61,534 bases of DNA from Comamonadaceae bacterium (GTDB lineage: Bacteria > Pseudomonadota > Gammaproteobacteria > Burkholderiales > Burkholderiaceae_C). The notes below the pieces were generated by a model. That model saw only the letters and a list, made by a program, of their open reading frames with translations. It did no database searches and was not told where the DNA came from. Location of the stretch: positions 1 to 61,534 of the forward strand of contig JAAFIW010000026.1 of the NCBI GenBank assembly GCA_013297875.1, in the 5' to 3' direction. This document shows positions 41,721 to 51,369 of the stretch, piece by piece. The first letter of the stretch is position 1, and every line of letters begins with the position of its first letter. The translations under genes were made by a program, and so were the position numbers.

Positions 41721-42715
41721 GAATGACCACCCGTCGCCACTTCGTTCAATCCGCCAGCGCCCTGGCCGCCGTTGGCGCTCTGCACCCCTTGGCCGCGCTG
41801 GCCCAGTCGCTGGAGCAGGTCAAAATCGTCAATGGCTTTCCGGCTGGCGGCACGGCTGATGTGACCAGTCGCCGGGTGGGCGACAAGCTGGCCGGCAGCG
41901 CCTACACCAGGAATGGCGCGGTGGTGGAAAACAAAACCGGTGCCGGTGGCCGCATTGCGGTGGAAACCGTCAAAAACGCAGCGCCCGATGGCGCCACCTT
42001 GCTGCTGACGCCCTATTCCATGATGGCGATCTACCCGCACATCTACAAGACCCTGAGCTACGACCCGTTCAACGACTTTGTGCCGGTGTGCCTGGGCTCC
42101 ATGCTCACCCACGGCCTGGCCGTCGGCCCGCTGGTGCCCGCCACGGTCAAAACCGTCAAAGACTATCTCGCCTGGGCCAAAGTCAACCCCAAAGACGCCA
42201 GCTACGGCTCACCAGCCGCCGGCTCCACACCGCACTTTTTGGGTGCGCTGATGGGCATCAACACCAACACCGATTTGAAGCACATTCCCTACCGCGGCTC
42301 AGTGCCCGGCGTGGCCGACCTGATTGGCGGGCAACTGGCCTCGATGGTCACGCCGCATGGCGACTTTCTGGCCAACCACAAGGCCGGCAAAATTCGCATC
42401 CTGGCCACCTCGGGCAAAACCCGCTCGCCCTTTGTGCCCGAAGTGCCAACCTTTACCGAAGAAGGCTTTCCTGAGTTGACAGTAGAAGAATGGTTTGGCT
42501 TTTTCGCGCCAGCCAAAACGCCTGCTACCGCGGTGGCCAATGCCAATGCGGCCATCAACGCCGCGCTGAAAGAAAAGTCGGTCGTCGACAGCCTGGCCAT
42601 CTCTGGCCTGCTGCCGCTGGGCGGCACGGCAGACGCGATGGCCAAAGACTTGAAAGTGCAGTTTGATTACTGGGCACCCATTGTGAAAAAGATAGGCTTT
42701 ACCGCCGAGTCCTGA
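41717..42715 (+). CDS. Bug-family (TctC-like) periplasmic solute-binding protein
   Basis: Predicted 332 residues. The N-terminus T-T-R-R-H-F-V-Q-S-A-S looks like a twin-arginine or Sec signal, cleaved near A-L-A-Q. The mature part starts V-K-I-V-N-G-F-P-A-G-G-T-A-D, the Bug fingerprint, with P-Y-R-G later. Such receptors bind carboxylates and aromatics for tripartite or other uptake. GGAGA lies upstream of the ATG. No transporter membrane subunits are in the operon, common for Bug genes. Probably captures ferulate or a related acid. Confidence 0.88.
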   Translation: MRMTTRRHFVQSASALAAVGALHPLAALAQSLEQVKIVNGFPAGGTADVTSRRVGDKLAGSAYTRNGAVVENKTGAGGRIAVETVKNAAPDGATLLLTPYSMMAIYPHIYKTLSYDPFNDFVPVCLGSMLTHGLAVGPLVPATVKTVKDYLAWAKVNPKDASYGSPAAGSTPHFLGALMGINTNTDLKHIPYRGSVPGVADLIGGQLASMVTPHGDFLANHKAGKIRILATSGKTRSPFVPEVPTFTEEGFPELTVEEWFGFFAPAKTPATAVANANAAINAALKEKSVVDSLAISGLLPLGGTADAMAKDLKVQFDYWAPIVKKIGFTAES

Positions 42716-42716
42716 C

Positions 42717-43175
42717 ATGCCGCAAGAGCCCGCCCACATCACCGACGTTGACACCCGCTACCTGGAAAGCCTGATCGGCTACAACGCGCGGCGGGCGGCG
42801 CTGGTATCGATGGAGTTGTTCTTGCCGAACATGGCTGAATTTGACCTGCGACCCGTAGAATTTTCGGTTTTGTCGCTTGTAAACCACAATCCGGGCATCA
42901 CCTCCAGACAGCTTTGCACGGCCCTTTCCATCCTGCCGCCCAACCTGGTGGGGCTGGTCAACCGGGTGGAAAAGCGCGGTTTGTTGCAGCGCCAACCACA
43001 CCCCCACGACGGTCGCGCCCAGGGCCTGCACCTCACGGCCGCTGGCAGCAAATTCATGCGAGAAGCCGAGCGTGCCGCCACAGCGCTGGAGCAACAAGTG
43101 GCCAGCGCACTCAGCGCCAGCGAGGCTCAAACCCTGATGCGGCTGCTGCGCAAGGTGTATCGGCGCGCCGACTAA
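42717..43175 (+). CDS. MarR-family transcriptional regulator
   Basis: Predicted 152 residues with the MarR winged helix: R-P-V-E-F-S-V-L-S-L-V, I-T-S-R-Q-L-C-T-A-L-S-I-L-P-P-N-L-V and D-G-R-A-Q-G-L-H-L-T wing. It begins 1 nt after the Bug-receptor stop. MarR proteins commonly repress hydroxycinnamate genes and are released by the CoA thioester, so it probably controls this operon; its operator was not located. Confidence 0.83.
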   Translation: MPQEPAHITDVDTRYLESLIGYNARRAALVSMELFLPNMAEFDLRPVEFSVLSLVNHNPGITSRQLCTALSILPPNLVGLVNRVEKRGLLQRQPHPHDGRAQGLHLTAAGSKFMREAERAATALEQQVASALSASEAQTLMRLLRKVYRRAD

Positions 43176-43254
43176 AGCCCGCTCGAATCCGCAAAAAAGC
43201 AGCCCAGACCACCCAGCCCCCGTTTTTGTGCCAATTTGGCCTTGAGCGCACACA

Positions 43255-43288
43255 TGATGCGCACGAGCAGCTATGAATGTAGTAGCAA
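43255..43288 (-). repeat. family A dispersed repeat, copy 14
   Basis: ATGATGCGCACGAGCAGCTA then TGAATGTAGTAGC; core altered to GCACGAGCAGCT. It lies 92 bp upstream of the HxlR gene, close to the TATAGT box at 43301-43306 that may be its -10 hexamer. Confidence 0.65.
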
Positions 43289-43380
43289 ATCGAAATTTGG
43301 GCTATAGTCTGCAAAACACATGTTTGCTACAGCTTGCGTAGCAGCCCCAGCACACCACCACTGCCCTACAGGAGATTTGC

Positions 43381-43689
43381 ATGAGTACCAAAGAAAATGC
43401 CGCCGTCAGCCAGCTGCTGGAATTGCTGGAAGCCCGCTACGCCATTCGCGTGCTGTGGGCATTGCGCGACGGTCACCCCCAAACCTTTCGCCTGCTGCAA
43501 GACAGCGTGGGCGGCATCACCCCCAACACCTTGAACACCCGCATCAAAGAACTGCGTGAAGCAGGCCTGCTGCATCATGCAGGCGAAGGCTACTGCGTGA
43601 CCGTGTCAGGCTCAGACCTGCTCAAGCGTCTGGGCGATCTGCAAGCCTTCTCCGTCAAATGGGTGGCCAGCCAGGCCAAGAAGAAGTAA
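43381..43689 (+). CDS. HxlR-type winged-helix transcriptional regulator
   Basis: Predicted 102 residues, a single winged-helix domain: R-Y-A-I-R-V-L-W-A-L, T-F-R-L-L-Q-D-S-V-G-G-I-T-P-N-T-L-N-T-R-I-K-E-L and G-Y-C-V-T-V-S. No redox Cys pair is present. GGAGA lies before the ATG. Followed by a strong terminator, so it is transcribed alone. Regulon unknown. Confidence 0.8.
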   Translation: MSTKENAAVSQLLELLEARYAIRVLWALRDGHPQTFRLLQDSVGGITPNTLNTRIKELREAGLLHHAGEGYCVTVSGSDLLKRLGDLQAFSVKWVASQAKKK

Positions 43690-43719
43690 GACCCCCAGTT
43701 TTTCCAGGGTTTTCATTGC

Positions 43720-43747
43720 AAAGGACAGGTTTACCTGTCCTTTTTTT
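43720..43747 (+). terminator. rho-independent terminator after the HxlR gene
   Basis: AAAGGACAGGT / ACCTGTCCTTT form an 11-bp stem followed by a run of T, 30 bp after the stop codon. Confidence 0.85.
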
Positions 43748-43800
43748 GTGTCCGCCTTCAAGCTGCCCTGCACGCTGAGCCGCATCCGTTTTGTGCCACC

Positions 43801-43842
43801 AGCCCATATAAAATATGCTCAAGCAGCTATCTATTCAATAGC
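43801..43842 (-). repeat. family A dispersed repeat, copy 15
   Basis: AGCCCATATAAAATATGCTC then AAGCAGCTATCTATTCAATAGC; just upstream of the FKBP gene. Confidence 0.85.
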
Positions 43843-43872
43843 GTTTCCAACCCGTTCAAGAAAGACCTCACC

Positions 43873-44223
43873 ATGATCACCACCCCATCCGGCCTGCAAT
43901 ACGACGACACCCAGGAAGGCACAGGCGCTGTGGCCACCAAGGGCCACCACGTGCATGTGCACTACACCGGCTGGCTGTTCAACGACGGGGTGCAGGGTGC
44001 CAAGTTCGACTCCAGCCACGACCGAAAAGACCCGTTCGCCTTTTCGCTGGGCGCAGGTATGGTCATCAAGGGTTGGGACGAAGGCGTGGCAGGCATGAAG
44101 ATTGGCGGCAAACGCACGCTGATCATCCCTGCCGAGCTGGGCTACGGCGCGCGCGGTGCGGGCGGCGTGATTCCTCCCAACGCAACGCTGAAGTTTGATG
44201 TGGAGCTGCTGGACGCGCATTGA
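43873..44223 (+). CDS. FKBP-type peptidyl-prolyl cis-trans isomerase
   Basis: Predicted 116 residues, a single FKBP domain without signal peptide. V-H-Y-T-G-W-L, K-F-D-S-S, V-I-K-G-W-D-E-G-V and A-E-L-G-Y-G-A-R are the conserved pocket segments. A cytoplasmic prolyl isomerase that helps folding; it precedes grpE-dnaK-dnaJ but has its own terminator. Confidence 0.92.
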   Translation: MITTPSGLQYDDTQEGTGAVATKGHHVHVHYTGWLFNDGVQGAKFDSSHDRKDPFAFSLGAGMVIKGWDEGVAGMKIGGKRTLIIPAELGYGARGAGGVIPPNATLKFDVELLDAH

Positions 44224-44240
44224 CAACGGCTGTTGCCCAG

Positions 44241-44267
44241 AAAACCCGCTGCAGGCGGGTTTTTTTA
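44241..44267 (+). terminator. rho-independent terminator after the FKBP gene
   Basis: AACCCGC / GCGGGTT stem (44243-44262) with a T run, 20 bp beyond the stop codon. Confidence 0.85.
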
Positions 44268-44306
44268 TGGGCAATCCATTTCACCGCAAAAACCCGCATA
44301 CCCGCA

Positions 44307-44334
44307 CTTGAAACGCGGATTCTTAGCCGCAAAT
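44307..44334 (+). promoter_or_regulatory. heat-shock (sigma-32-type) promoter candidate upstream of grpE
   Basis: CTTGAAA (44307-44313), a 13-nt spacer, then CCGCAAAT (44327-44334). This matches the sigma-32 pattern CTTGAAA - CCCCATNT well in the -35 and partly in the -10. It lies 53-80 bp upstream of the grpE ATG. Confidence 0.6.
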
Positions 44335-44386
44335 GAGCGCCGTAGGGCTTCGGCCCGCTGGTTCAACACCTCACTCTTTGTTTGCC

Positions 44387-45019
44387 ATGTCTGACAACAC
44401 ACCCCACAACGATCACCCCTCTGCGGCAGACGCGCCTAACGCTTCGCAGCAAAGCCAGCAAAACAGCTCTGGCCTTCAAGGCGACCCCAGCCCTGAAGAG
44501 CTGGAAGCCGCGCTGGCCGCTAACCAGGCCGAGTCGCAAGACGCCCTCGCCTCTTTGCAGGCCGATCTGGCCATCCTGCAAGCCAAAAACACCGATTTGA
44601 GCGAGCAATACCTGCGCGCTCAGGCCGACATGCAAAACACCCGCCGCCGCGCGGAAGACGAAATCTCCAAAGCCCGTAAATACGCGGTAGAAAGTTTTGC
44701 CGAAAGCCTGCTGCCCGTCACCGACAGCCTGGAGGCCGGCCTTGCAATCACCGACGCCACGCCCGAGCAGATTCGCGAGGGCGCTCAAGCCACCTTGCGG
44801 CAACTCAAAAGCGCGCTGGAGCGCAACAAGGTGCTGGAGATCAACCCCGCTGCGGGCACCAAATTCGACCCGCACCAGCACCAGGCCATCTCGGTAGTTC
44901 CGGCCCCTGAAGGCGCGCCGCAAGGCCCCAACACCGTGGTTAACGTGCTGCAAAAGGGTTACTTGATTTCCGAGCGCGTGCTGCGCCCTGCGCTGGTCAC
45001 GGTCACGGCCAGCGCTTGA
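44387..45019 (+). CDS. grpE: nucleotide exchange factor GrpE
   Basis: Predicted 210 residues. A polar, disordered Gln/Ser-rich start precedes a long helix (about 40-110) and the beta-domain. [16 protein letters not shown] and the end [18 protein letters not shown] are diagnostic. It opens the DnaK nucleotide pocket to release ADP. The ATG at 44387 is taken because the frame upstream overlaps the promoter. Confidence 0.94.
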   Translation: MSDNTPHNDHPSAADAPNASQQSQQNSSGLQGDPSPEELEAALAANQAESQDALASLQADLAILQAKNTDLSEQYLRAQADMQNTRRRAEDEISKARKYAVESFAESLLPVTDSLEAGLAITDATPEQIREGAQATLRQLKSALERNKVLEINPAAGTKFDPHQHQAISVVPAPEGAPQGPNTVVNVLQKGYLISERVLRPALVTVTASA

Positions 45020-45076
45020 AATAGCACCACTTATCCACAGCTAACACACATCTGAAACTTCACTGGAGAAATCATC

Positions 45077-47029
45077 ATGGGACGAATCATTGGCATTGAC
45101 CTGGGCACCACCAACTCCTGCGTGTCCATCATGGAAGGCAACACCACCAAGGTGATTGAAAACAGCGAAGGCGCGCGCACCACGCCGTCCATCGTGGCCT
45201 ACCAGGAAGATGGCGAGGTGCTGGTCGGCGCATCGGCCAAGCGCCAGGCCGTGACCAACCCACGCAACACGCTGTACGCCATCAAGCGCCTGATCGGCCG
45301 CAAGTTCACTGAAAAAGAAGTGCAAAAAGACATCTCGCTGATGCCCTACAGCATCGTGGCTGCCGACAACGGCGACGCCTGGGTGGAAGTGCGTGGCAAG
45401 AAAATGTCGGCTCAGCAAGTCTCGGCCGACATCTTGCGCAAGATGAAGAAAACCGCTGAAGACTACCTGGGCGAAACCGTCACAGAAGCCGTGATCACCG
45501 TGCCCGCCTACTTCAACGACGCCCAGCGCCAAGCCACTAAAGACGCGGGCCGCATTGCGGGCCTGGATGTCAAACGCATCATCAACGAGCCCACCGCTGC
45601 GGCCCTGGCTTTTGGCCTGGACAAAAACGAAAAAGGCGACCGAAAAATTGCGGTGTATGACCTGGGCGGTGGCACGTTTGACGTGTCCATCATCGAGATT
45701 GCCGATGTGGATGGCGAAAAGCAGTTTGAAGTACTGTCCACCAACGGCGACACGTTTTTGGGTGGCGAAGACTTTGACCAGCGCATCATTGACTACATCA
45801 TTGCCGAGTTCAAGAAAGACAACGCCGTTGATTTGAGCAAAGACGTGCTGGCCTTGCAGCGCCTGAAAGAAGCGGCAGAGAAAGCCAAGATCGAGCTGTC
45901 CAGCAGCGCTGCGACAGACATCAACTTGCCCTACATCACCGCAGATGCCACCGGCCCCAAGCACCTGAACATCAAGCTGACCCGCGCCAAACTGGAAAGC
46001 CTGGTGGACGAGCTGATCGAGCGCACGATTGCGCCCTGCCGCACCGCCATCAAAGATGCTGGTGTGAGCGTGGGCGAGATTCACGACGTGATTCTGGTGG
46101 GCGGTATGACGCGCATGCCCAAGGTGCAAGACAAGGTCAAAGAGTTCTTCGGCAAAGAGCCGCGCAAAGACGTGAACCCTGATGAAGCCGTGGCCGTGGG
46201 CGCTGCGATTCAAGGCCAGGTGCTGAGCGGCGACCGCAAAGACGTGCTGCTGCTGGACGTGACGCCGCTGAGCCTGGGCATTGAAACCCTGGGCGGTGTG
46301 ATGACCAAGATGATCACCAAGAACACCACCATCCCTACCAAGTTTGCCCAGACCTTCTCCACGGCGGACGATAACCAGCCCGCGGTCACCATCAAGGTGT
46401 TCCAGGGCGAGCGCGAAATGGCCACCGGCAACAAGCTTTTGGGCGAGTTCAACCTGGAAGGCATTCCACCGGCCTCGCGCGGCACGCCGCAAATTGAAGT
46501 GAGCTTTGACATTGACGCCAACGGTATCCTGCACGTGGGCGCCAAAGACAAAGGCACCGGCAAGGAAAACAAGATCACCATCAAGGCCAACAGCGGCCTC
46601 TCTGAAGAAGAAATTCAGAAAATGGTGAAAGACGCCGAGCTGAACGCCGCCGACGACAAGAAAAAACTGGAAATCATCCAGGCCAAAAACCAGGGCGAAG
46701 CCCTGGTGCACAGCACCCGCAAATCGCTGGCCGAATACGGCGACAAGCTGGACGCTGGCGACAAAGAGAAGATCGAAGCTGCGCTGAAGGACATGGAAGA
46801 AACGCTGAAAGGCGAAGACAAAGCCGCGATTGAGAAATCAGAAGCTGCTTTGGGCCTGGCTGCGCAAAAGCTGGGCGAGAAGATGTATGCGGATATGCAG
46901 GCCGACCAGGCGGCGCAAGCCACGGCTGCTGCGGGCGGGGCGGCACCGGGTGCGAAGGCTGCGGACGAAAAGAAACCGGCAGACGACAACGTGGTCGATG
47001 CGGAAGTGAAAGAAGTCAAGAAAACCTAA
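45077..47029 (+). CDS. dnaK: chaperone DnaK (Hsp70)
   Basis: Predicted 650 residues. Full Hsp70: phosphate loop G-I-D-L-G-T-T-N-S at the start, [11 protein letters not shown] near 200, substrate domain and helical lid, ending [10 protein letters not shown]. Normal length for the family. Follows grpE by 57 bp, with AGGAGA-like CTGGAGAAA before the ATG. The 556-residue frame on the opposite strand is the well-known shadow of dnaK. Confidence 0.97.
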   Translation: MGRIIGIDLGTTNSCVSIMEGNTTKVIENSEGARTTPSIVAYQEDGEVLVGASAKRQAVTNPRNTLYAIKRLIGRKFTEKEVQKDISLMPYSIVAADNGDAWVEVRGKKMSAQQVSADILRKMKKTAEDYLGETVTEAVITVPAYFNDAQRQATKDAGRIAGLDVKRIINEPTAAALAFGLDKNEKGDRKIAVYDLGGGTFDVSIIEIADVDGEKQFEVLSTNGDTFLGGEDFDQRIIDYIIAEFKKDNAVDLSKDVLALQRLKEAAEKAKIELSSSAATDINLPYITADATGPKHLNIKLTRAKLESLVDELIERTIAPCRTAIKDAGVSVGEIHDVILVGGMTRMPKVQDKVKEFFGKEPRKDVNPDEAVAVGAAIQGQVLSGDRKDVLLLDVTPLSLGIETLGGVMTKMITKNTTIPTKFAQTFSTADDNQPAVTIKVFQGEREMATGNKLLGEFNLEGIPPASRGTPQIEVSFDIDANGILHVGAKDKGTGKENKITIKANSGLSEEEIQKMVKDAELNAADDKKKLEIIQAKNQGEALVHSTRKSLAEYGDKLDAGDKEKIEAALKDMEETLKGEDKAAIEKSEAALGLAAQKLGEKMYADMQADQAAQATAAAGGAAPGAKAADEKKPADDNVVDAEVKEVKKT

Positions 47030-47043
47030 CGAGCGCTTCGCGC

Positions 47044-47488
47044 CGAGGGCTTCGCCCGGAGCGCCTTCGGTGCCGATATGTAGGATTGCATGGTTGTACG
47101 TAAACACAAGGAGGCCAGCGCATGGAAAAACGCCATGCGCGTGGTCAAACTTGTGTATTCGATTGCTAACCGTCTGCCTGACATAGAAAAGTTTGGTTTG
47201 GCCCAGCAAATGCGGCGCGCTGCAGTTTCTGTGCCTTCCAATATCGCTGAAGGCTACGCTCGAAATTCAAGCAAAGAATTGATTCAGTTCATCAGCATTT
47301 CTCTGGGCTCACTGTCAGAACTGGATACACAAATTCATATAGCCCTTGAGCTTGGCTATTTGCAAGACAGTACAGAAATTCAATCCGCACTGGATGAGGC
47401 GCACGCCGACCTCGTCAATCTCAGAGTTCGTTTGCGCGACGCCATCGGTACGCGTGAGCGCACTCGTTCACTCGGGGCGAAGCCCTCG
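47044..47488. mobile_element. cassette bounded by 14-bp inverted repeats between dnaK and dnaJ
   Basis: CGAGGGCTTCGCCC (47044-47057) and its exact complement GGGCGAAGCCCTCG (47475-47488) enclose the four-helix-bundle gene. The right arm encodes the last residues of that gene. No transposase is present and no clear target duplication was found, so insertion as a unit is inferred. Confidence 0.5.
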
Positions 47489-47491
47489 TAA
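47090..47491 (+). CDS. four helix bundle protein (23S rRNA IVP / S23 family)
   Basis: Predicted 133 residues, all helical. [34 protein letters not shown] and the [15 protein letters not shown] segment are the family signature. Such proteins are encoded in intervening sequences of 23S rRNA genes and in many intergenic sites, and related Avd proteins serve diversity-generating retroelements. Function here is unknown. It lies between dnaK and dnaJ, bounded by inverted repeats, and stops 4 nt before the dnaJ ATG. Confidence 0.88.
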   Translation: MVVRKHKEASAWKNAMRVVKLVYSIANRLPDIEKFGLAQQMRRAAVSVPSNIAEGYARNSSKELIQFISISLGSLSELDTQIHIALELGYLQDSTEIQSALDEAHADLVNLRVRLRDAIGTRERTRSLGAKPS

Positions 47492-47495
47492 AAAT

Positions 47496-48641
47496 ATGGC
47501 CAAACGCGACTATTACGAAACCCTCGGCGTTGCCAAAAACGCCTCTGAAGAAGACATCAAAAAAGCCTATCGCAAGCTGGCGATGAAGCACCACCCCGAC
47601 CGTAACCAGGGTGACGATGCGGCGGCTGCCGAGGTGAAATTCAAAGAGGCCAAAGAGGCCTATGAAATGCTGTCAGACGCGCAAAAGCGTGCGGCCTACG
47701 ACCAGCATGGCCATGCGGGGGTGGACCCCAATATGCGCGGCGGCCCCGGCGCGGAAGGGTTTGGTGGTTTTGCCGAGGCATTTGGCGATATTTTTGGGGA
47801 CATGTTTGGCCAGCAAGGCGGGCGGGCGCAGGGGCGCGGCGCGGGCGGGCGGCAGGTATACCGCGGGGGCGATTTGAGCTACGCCATGGAAGTGACGCTG
47901 GAAGAAGCGGCCAACGGCAAAGACGCGCAAATTCGCATTCCCACCTGGGACAACTGCGACACCTGTAGCGGCAGCGGTGCCAAGCCCGGCACCAAGCCCA
48001 TTGTGTGCACCACCTGCCACGGCCACGGCCAGGTACAGATGCGTCAGGGCTTTTTCGCGGTGCAACAGACCTGCCCCACCTGCCGCGGCACCGGCAAAAT
48101 CATTCCCGAGCCCTGCGTGGCCTGCCACGGCGTGGGCAAGATCAAGAAGCAGAAAACGCTGGAGGTGAAGATTCCGGCGGGCATTGACGACAACATGCGC
48201 ATCCGCAGCGCGGGCAATGGCGAGCCCGGCACCAATGGTGGGCCCTCAGGCGATTTATTCATCGAAATCCGCCTGAAAAAGCACGACATTTTTGAACGCG
48301 ATGGCGACGACCTGCACTGCGCCGTACCCATCAGCTTTTCCACCGCTGCGCTGGGTGGCGAAATCGACGTGCCCACGCTATCGGGCAAAGCCGCCATCGA
48401 CATTCCCGAAGGCACGCAGGCTGGCAAACAGTTCCGTCTGCGCGGCAAAGGCATCAAGGGCGTGCGCAGCAGCTACCCCGGCGATTTGTATTGCCACATC
48501 ACCCTGGAAACCCCGGTCAAGCTCACCGAGCACCAGCGCAAGCTGCTCAAGGAATTTGACGAGTCGCTGAAAAAAGGCGGTGCCAAGCATTCGCCCAATG
48601 CGGACAGCTGGACGGACAAGTTGAAGAATTTGTTCAGCTGA
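47496..48641 (+). CDS. dnaJ: chaperone DnaJ (Hsp40)
   Basis: Predicted 381 residues. J domain with H-P-D (M-K-H-H-P-D-R-N), Gly/Phe-rich region, four zinc-finger repeats CxxCxGxG ([32 protein letters not shown]) and the C-terminal substrate domain. Stimulates DnaK ATPase. The ATG at 47496 has no recognisable Shine-Dalgarno sequence in front, because the inserted cassette ends there; translation may depend on coupling to the inserted gene. Confidence 0.95.
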   Translation: MAKRDYYETLGVAKNASEEDIKKAYRKLAMKHHPDRNQGDDAAAAEVKFKEAKEAYEMLSDAQKRAAYDQHGHAGVDPNMRGGPGAEGFGGFAEAFGDIFGDMFGQQGGRAQGRGAGGRQVYRGGDLSYAMEVTLEEAANGKDAQIRIPTWDNCDTCSGSGAKPGTKPIVCTTCHGHGQVQMRQGFFAVQQTCPTCRGTGKIIPEPCVACHGVGKIKKQKTLEVKIPAGIDDNMRIRSAGNGEPGTNGGPSGDLFIEIRLKKHDIFERDGDDLHCAVPISFSTAALGGEIDVPTLSGKAAIDIPEGTQAGKQFRLRGKGIKGVRSSYPGDLYCHITLETPVKLTEHQRKLLKEFDESLKKGGAKHSPNADSWTDKLKNLFS

Positions 48642-48653
48642 GGGACGCGGGGC

Positions 48654-48784
48654 AGAACAGAACACAGAGGCACAGAGGCACAGAGGGAAGAGGAGGTTTT
48701 TTTGAGAAATCCTTTACCTGACTTCCTCTTCTAACCTCTGTGCCTCTGTGTCTCTGTTTCTCTGTGCCTCTGTGTTCTGTTTCT
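48654..48784. repeat. family B' long inverted repeat (ACAGAGG type), copy 1
   Basis: Left arm of reiterated CACAGAGG units after CAGAACAGAA, right arm of CCTCTGTG units ending TGTTCTGTTTC; folds into a long hairpin. Confidence 0.8.
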
Positions 48785-48795
48785 TGCAGTCAATC

Positions 48796-48837
48796 GCTAC
48801 GATTACGATAGCGGCCTGAGCAGTAAATACCTGGGCG
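48796..48837 (+). repeat. family A dispersed repeat, copy 16
   Basis: GCTACGATTACGATAGCGGC then CTGAGCAGTAAATACCTGGGC. The same GCTACGATTACGATAGC start recurs in copy 17. Confidence 0.8.
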
Positions 48838-48850
48838 ACTTACCAATCCG

Positions 48851-49007
48851 CCTGATTAGATACATGCCTCAGACATCTACAGATCCGTCATTCCCGCGCA
48901 GGCGGGAATCCACCCCAGCGAGGGGCAAACCTTGTCGTCTGCGTAGTCCTCGCGCCTGGATTCCCGCCTGCGCGGGAATGACGGTCTGAGGCATGTATCT
49001 AATCAGG
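48851..49007. mobile_element. MITE-like element, 24-bp perfect terminal repeats with 7-bp direct repeats
   Basis: CCTGATTAGATACATGCCTC (continuing AGAC, 48851-48874) matches 48984-49007 in exact reverse complement. CAATCCG occurs immediately on both sides (48844-48850 and 49008-49014), like a target duplication. Inside is a second pair GTCATTCCCGCGCAGGCGGG / CCCGCCTGCGCGGGAATGAC. No coding capacity. Confidence 0.65.
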
Positions 49008-49075
49008 CAATCCGATGCTCAAAAAAGGTTCTTTCGGGCAAACCTGCAAAACTCCAACCTGACCCTCCTCCTCTT

Positions 49076-49108
49076 CCCTCTGTGTCTCTGTGCCTCTGTG
49101 TTCTGCTT
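49076..49108. repeat. family B' right arm only
   Basis: CCCTCTGTGTCTCTGTGCCT then CTGTGTTCTG; it resembles the right arm at 48735-48781 and is followed by a family A copy in the same way, so a module seems duplicated. Confidence 0.7.
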
Positions 49109-49121
49109 GTTAAAACCAACC

Positions 49122-49162
49122 GCTACGATTACGATAGCTGCTTGAGCAGTATTTACCTGGGC
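49122..49162 (+). repeat. family A dispersed repeat, copy 17
   Basis: GCTACGATTACGATAGCTGC then TTGAGCAGTATTTACCTGGGC, 19 bp before the stop of the tadA fusion. Confidence 0.85.
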
Positions 49163-49180
49163 AAACGGCCGATTTGACGT

Positions 49181-50653
<1,473 letters not shown>

Positions 50654-50700
50654 TCAAACCAGGTGAATTACAATTGCAACGCAATCTACTGGAGCCCACC

Positions 50701-50988
50701 ATGCGCACTGCTACCTTCCCCACCGTTCGTACCACGCCGCAAATCAGGGAGTTCGTCGAGTCCGTTCTTCGCCCAGGCGAAAGTCTTTCTACTTTCATTG
50801 AGGAGACGGTGCACGAACGGGCCCGGTGGCGCAAGGAAGACGAGGCCTTCCAGGCGCGTGCAATGCAAGCTTCCAGGCAGGTCGACGAAGGCGGCCCGAC
50901 CATCAGCGCCGAGGAAAGCATGGCTCGCCTGAAAGCGATGCTGGATCAGCACCAGCAAGCCTTGGCTGTGCAGCACAACGGTGCATGA
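50701..50988 (+). CDS. ParD/YlcI-like antitoxin candidate
   Basis: Predicted 95 residues. R-T-T-P-Q-I-R-E-F-V-E-S-V-L-R-P-G-E-S-L-S-T-F-I-E-E-T-V looks like an RHH DNA-binding segment, followed by a charged helical tail for toxin contact. GGAG lies before the ATG. The stop overlaps the next start (ATGA). A TACAAT box and TTGCAACGCAA near-palindrome lie just upstream (50669-50684), fitting an autoregulated promoter. Confidence 0.75.
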   Translation: MRTATFPTVRTTPQIREFVESVLRPGESLSTFIEETVHERARWRKEDEAFQARAMQASRQVDEGGPTISAEESMARLKAMLDQHQQALAVQHNGA

Positions 50989-51290
50989 AGCGCTACCGAT
51001 ACGCGCTGACGCCGCAAGCGCAGGACGATCTGGAAAGACTCTACGGTTTTCTGCTGGCCTCAGCACCCGAGATGGCCGAGGCCGCGCTGCAACGAATCGA
51101 TGAAAGTCTGGCCACGCTGGAAATCATCCCGCACAGCTGCCGCAAGGCAGCGAGCATTGACGGCAAGGTACTGCGGGAGTTGATCATCAGCTTTGGCCGC
51201 CCGGGGTATCTGGCCTTGTTTGAAATCAGGCCCGACGACATGGTGCTGGTATTGGCCTTCAAGCACCAGCGTGAGAGTGACTACCACTGA
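50985..51290 (+). CDS. ParE/RelE-superfamily toxin
   Basis: Predicted 101 residues. Y-R-Y-A-L-T-P-Q-A-Q-D-D-L-E-R-L-Y-G-F-L, a helical hairpin, then V-L-R-E-L-I-I-S-F-G-R-P-G-Y-L-A-L-F and V-L-V-L-A-F-K-H-Q-R-E follow the RelE/ParE fold. ParE members poison gyrase and RelE members cleave mRNA; which applies here is not decidable. Coupled to the antitoxin gene. Confidence 0.85.
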   Translation: MKRYRYALTPQAQDDLERLYGFLLASAPEMAEAALQRIDESLATLEIIPHSCRKAASIDGKVLRELIISFGRPGYLALFEIRPDDMVLVLAFKHQRESDYH

Positions 51291-51369
51291 ACATCACGGG
51301 GCTGTTACCGCAAGCGATACTCCGGCAATACGCCCGTTTTCCAATCACCTCAACATGGACTTGATTCTC

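Larger units (their letters stand above)
48642..49180. other. repeat-only intergenic island between dnaJ and the tadA fusion
   Basis: No gene is seen in 539 bp. It consists of family B' (48654-48784), family A (48796-48837), a MITE-like element (48851-49007), another family B' arm (49076-49108) and another family A copy (49122-49162). Confidence 0.7.

Noticed and set aside
45041-46711. 556-residue open frame on the strand opposite dnaK
   Set aside because: This is the known antisense shadow caused by dnaK codon bias; there is no ribosome-binding site and the sense gene is certain.
47044-47491. Diversity-generating retroelement suggested by an Avd-like four-helix protein
   Set aside because: No reverse transcriptase and no template/variable repeat pair is seen nearby; the sequence fits the S23/IVP branch.
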